This document shows, piece by piece, positions 63,020 through 64,000 of a stretch of 64,000 nt of DNA. Under the pieces are notes generated by a model. That model made no database searches. It was given only the letters and a program-made list of their open reading frames with translations, and was not told where the DNA came from. Both the position numbers and the translations under genes were made by a program. How positions within the stretch are numbered: the stretch's first letter is position 1; every line of letters starts with the position of its first letter. The stretch is from positions 30,302-94,301 of the forward strand of contig NZ_UUIS01000044.1 of the NCBI RefSeq assembly GCF_900589395.1, given 5' to 3'. The stretch is from Pseudomonas viridiflava (GTDB lineage Bacteria; Pseudomonadota; Gammaproteobacteria; Pseudomonadales; Pseudomonadaceae).

Positions 63020-64000
63020 TTGAAAATCGTTCAAAAGATCAGCCTGGCGGCAGCCGGTGTGTTGTTCCTCACCACCGGCCTGTTGTCGTTCACGCAAATC
63101 AGCCAGGTGCGCGATTCGCTCTACAAGCAGACATCAGCCAGCATCAGCGAGTCGAGCAGCGCGCTGGCCCGGCAGATCGAGAACTGGCTCAACGCCAAGC
63201 TCAAGCTGATGGACCTGACGGTGCAGAACATCGCCAGCAACTACAGCCCCGAGCAGATCGAGCGCAGCATCAACAGCCCGGTGCTCAAAGATGAGTTCAT
63301 CATGATCTTCGGCTCGCAGGCCAGCGACGGCAAGACCTTGAAGAACCTCGATTCCTGGCAGCCCAAGGCCGATTACGACGGCCGTACCCGGCCCTGGTAT
63401 GCGCAGGGCAAGGCGGCCAGCCAGACGGTACTGACCGAGCCCTACATCGACACCACCAGCGGTGAAAACCTGATCTCGGCGGTCACGCCACTGCGTAACG
63501 GCGGACAACTCACCGGCGTGCTGGGCGGCGACCTGCGCCTCAAGACCGTGGTCGATGCGGTCAATACCCTGGACTTCAACGGTGCCGGCTATGCGTTTCT
63601 GCTCAGCAAGAGCGGTAACATTATTTCCCATCCCAAGGCCGACATGAACGGCAAGCCTTACAGCCAGTTGTTCGACGGCCAGCAGCCGGCGCTGACCGGT
63701 AACCTGCAGGAACTCAACGTGGGGGGCGATACCTTGCTGGTGTCCTTCACGCCGTTGTCGCAGTTGCGCGGGGCCGAGTGGTTCATCGGGGTGGTGCTTG
63801 ACAAGCAGATCGTCATGGCCGAGGCCAACAGCCTGAGCTGGCGTGCTGCAGTGGCCACCTTGCTGGGGGTGATCATCAGCCTGGTCCTGCTGGGCTCGTT
63901 CATGCGTCACCTGCTCAAGCCGCTGGACCTGTTGCATCGCTCGATCAAGGAAGTGAACAGCGGCGGGGGCGACCTGACCCGGCGCCTGCCGACCCACGGC
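63020..64000 (+). CDS. Methyl-accepting chemotaxis protein, dCache type, amino-acid-sensing motif (partial)
   Basis: The open frame from a TTG at 63020 (AGGAG 8 bases upstream) runs off the right edge, giving 327 residues. TM1 is at about 7-22 and TM2 near 277-300, then a HAMP start (RHLLKPLDLLHRSIKEV, GGGDLTRRLP). The periplasmic region is a double Cache domain. Tyr119, Arg124, Trp126, Tyr127, Tyr142, Asp144 and Asp171 have the same spacing as the amino-acid-binding residues I recall from P. aeruginosa PctA. It is therefore probably an amino-acid chemoreceptor. The signalling domain lies outside the window. Confidence 0.88.
   Translation, partial: MKIVQKISLAAAGVLFLTTGLLSFTQISQVRDSLYKQTSASISESSSALARQIENWLNAKLKLMDLTVQNIASNYSPEQIERSINSPVLKDEFIMIFGSQASDGKTLKNLDSWQPKADYDGRTRPWYAQGKAASQTVLTEPYIDTTSGENLISAVTPLRNGGQLTGVLGGDLRLKTVVDAVNTLDFNGAGYAFLLSKSGNIISHPKADMNGKPYSQLFDGQQPALTGNLQELNVGGDTLLVSFTPLSQLRGAEWFIGVVLDKQIVMAEANSLSWRAAVATLLGVIISLVLLGSFMRHLLKPLDLLHRSIKEVNSGGGDLTRRLPTHG

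Noticed and set aside
63134..63997. 287-codon minus-strand frame near the right end
   Set aside because: Antisense to the dCache chemoreceptor, whose transmembrane, Cache and HAMP features are clear on the plus strand.

Overview
The window reads as chromosome of a GC-rich gammaproteobacterium, most likely Pseudomonas (putida/fluorescens type). The grounds are the families present (MoxR/DUF58/TgpA operon, KdpABCDE, GreB, several chemoreceptors, two REP-associated tyrosine transposases inside Pseudomonas-style REP palindromes), GTG/TTG starts and strong GGAGG ribosome binding sites. Identification is by protein motifs recognised by eye; no database search was possible.

Layout. (1) 1-9.6 kb is a surface and adhesion block: the tail of an unknown gene, a pertactin-like autotransporter (452-2650), an Ig-like hypothetical protein (2766-4241) and, on the minus strand, a complete chaperone-usher fimbrial operon (subunit, chaperone, usher, two-domain tip protein; 9330 to 4259). 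A similar 18-bp palindrome lies upstream of both the autotransporter and the fimbrial subunit. (2) 9.6-34 kb is an accessory island. Two large RHS proteins point outward (9650-14677 minus, 29394-33968 plus). They enclose a tightly packed plus-strand array: one Ig-like protein of 606 aa and five tandem paralogues of about 770-966 aa. The paralogues have a GW-x(2-4)-A N-terminal signature, reminiscent of clostridial P47/OrfX TULIP proteins, followed by three Ig-like modules; four of the five end in a shared PLPL motif. I know of no described function for this array; it is the main candidate for a new system. (3) 34-36 kb holds a stand-alone LuxR-type HTH, a small proline-rich protein, a RAYT transposase flanked by REP pairs, and an 8-bp tandem repeat. 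(4) 36-44 kb is the potassium operon kdpA-kdpB-kdpC-kdpD-kdpE, with no visible kdpF and with a REP pair between kdpB and kdpC. (5) 44-45.1 kb holds a second RAYT, two relict RAYT 3-prime ends and two long direct repeats. (6) 45.1-64 kb is mostly housekeeping: patatin-like phospholipase, lipoprotein, moxR-DUF58-tgpA, CHAD protein, thioesterase, three chemoreceptors, tatD, an MltF-like lytic transglycosylase, DoxX, Nudix hydrolase, greB and small conserved hypotheticals.

How parts fit together. The fimbrial genes form a self-contained assembly line. KdpFABC-type ATPase genes are followed by their own sensor kinase and regulator. The chemoreceptor at 59353 has a near-perfect sigma-28 promoter and is followed after 18 bp by a periplasmic binding protein with no ABC transporter genes, suggesting a TorT/TorS-like two-protein sensor for chemotaxis. 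The receptor running off the right end carries every residue I recall from the amino-acid-binding dCache motif. No tRNA, rRNA or CRISPR array was seen.
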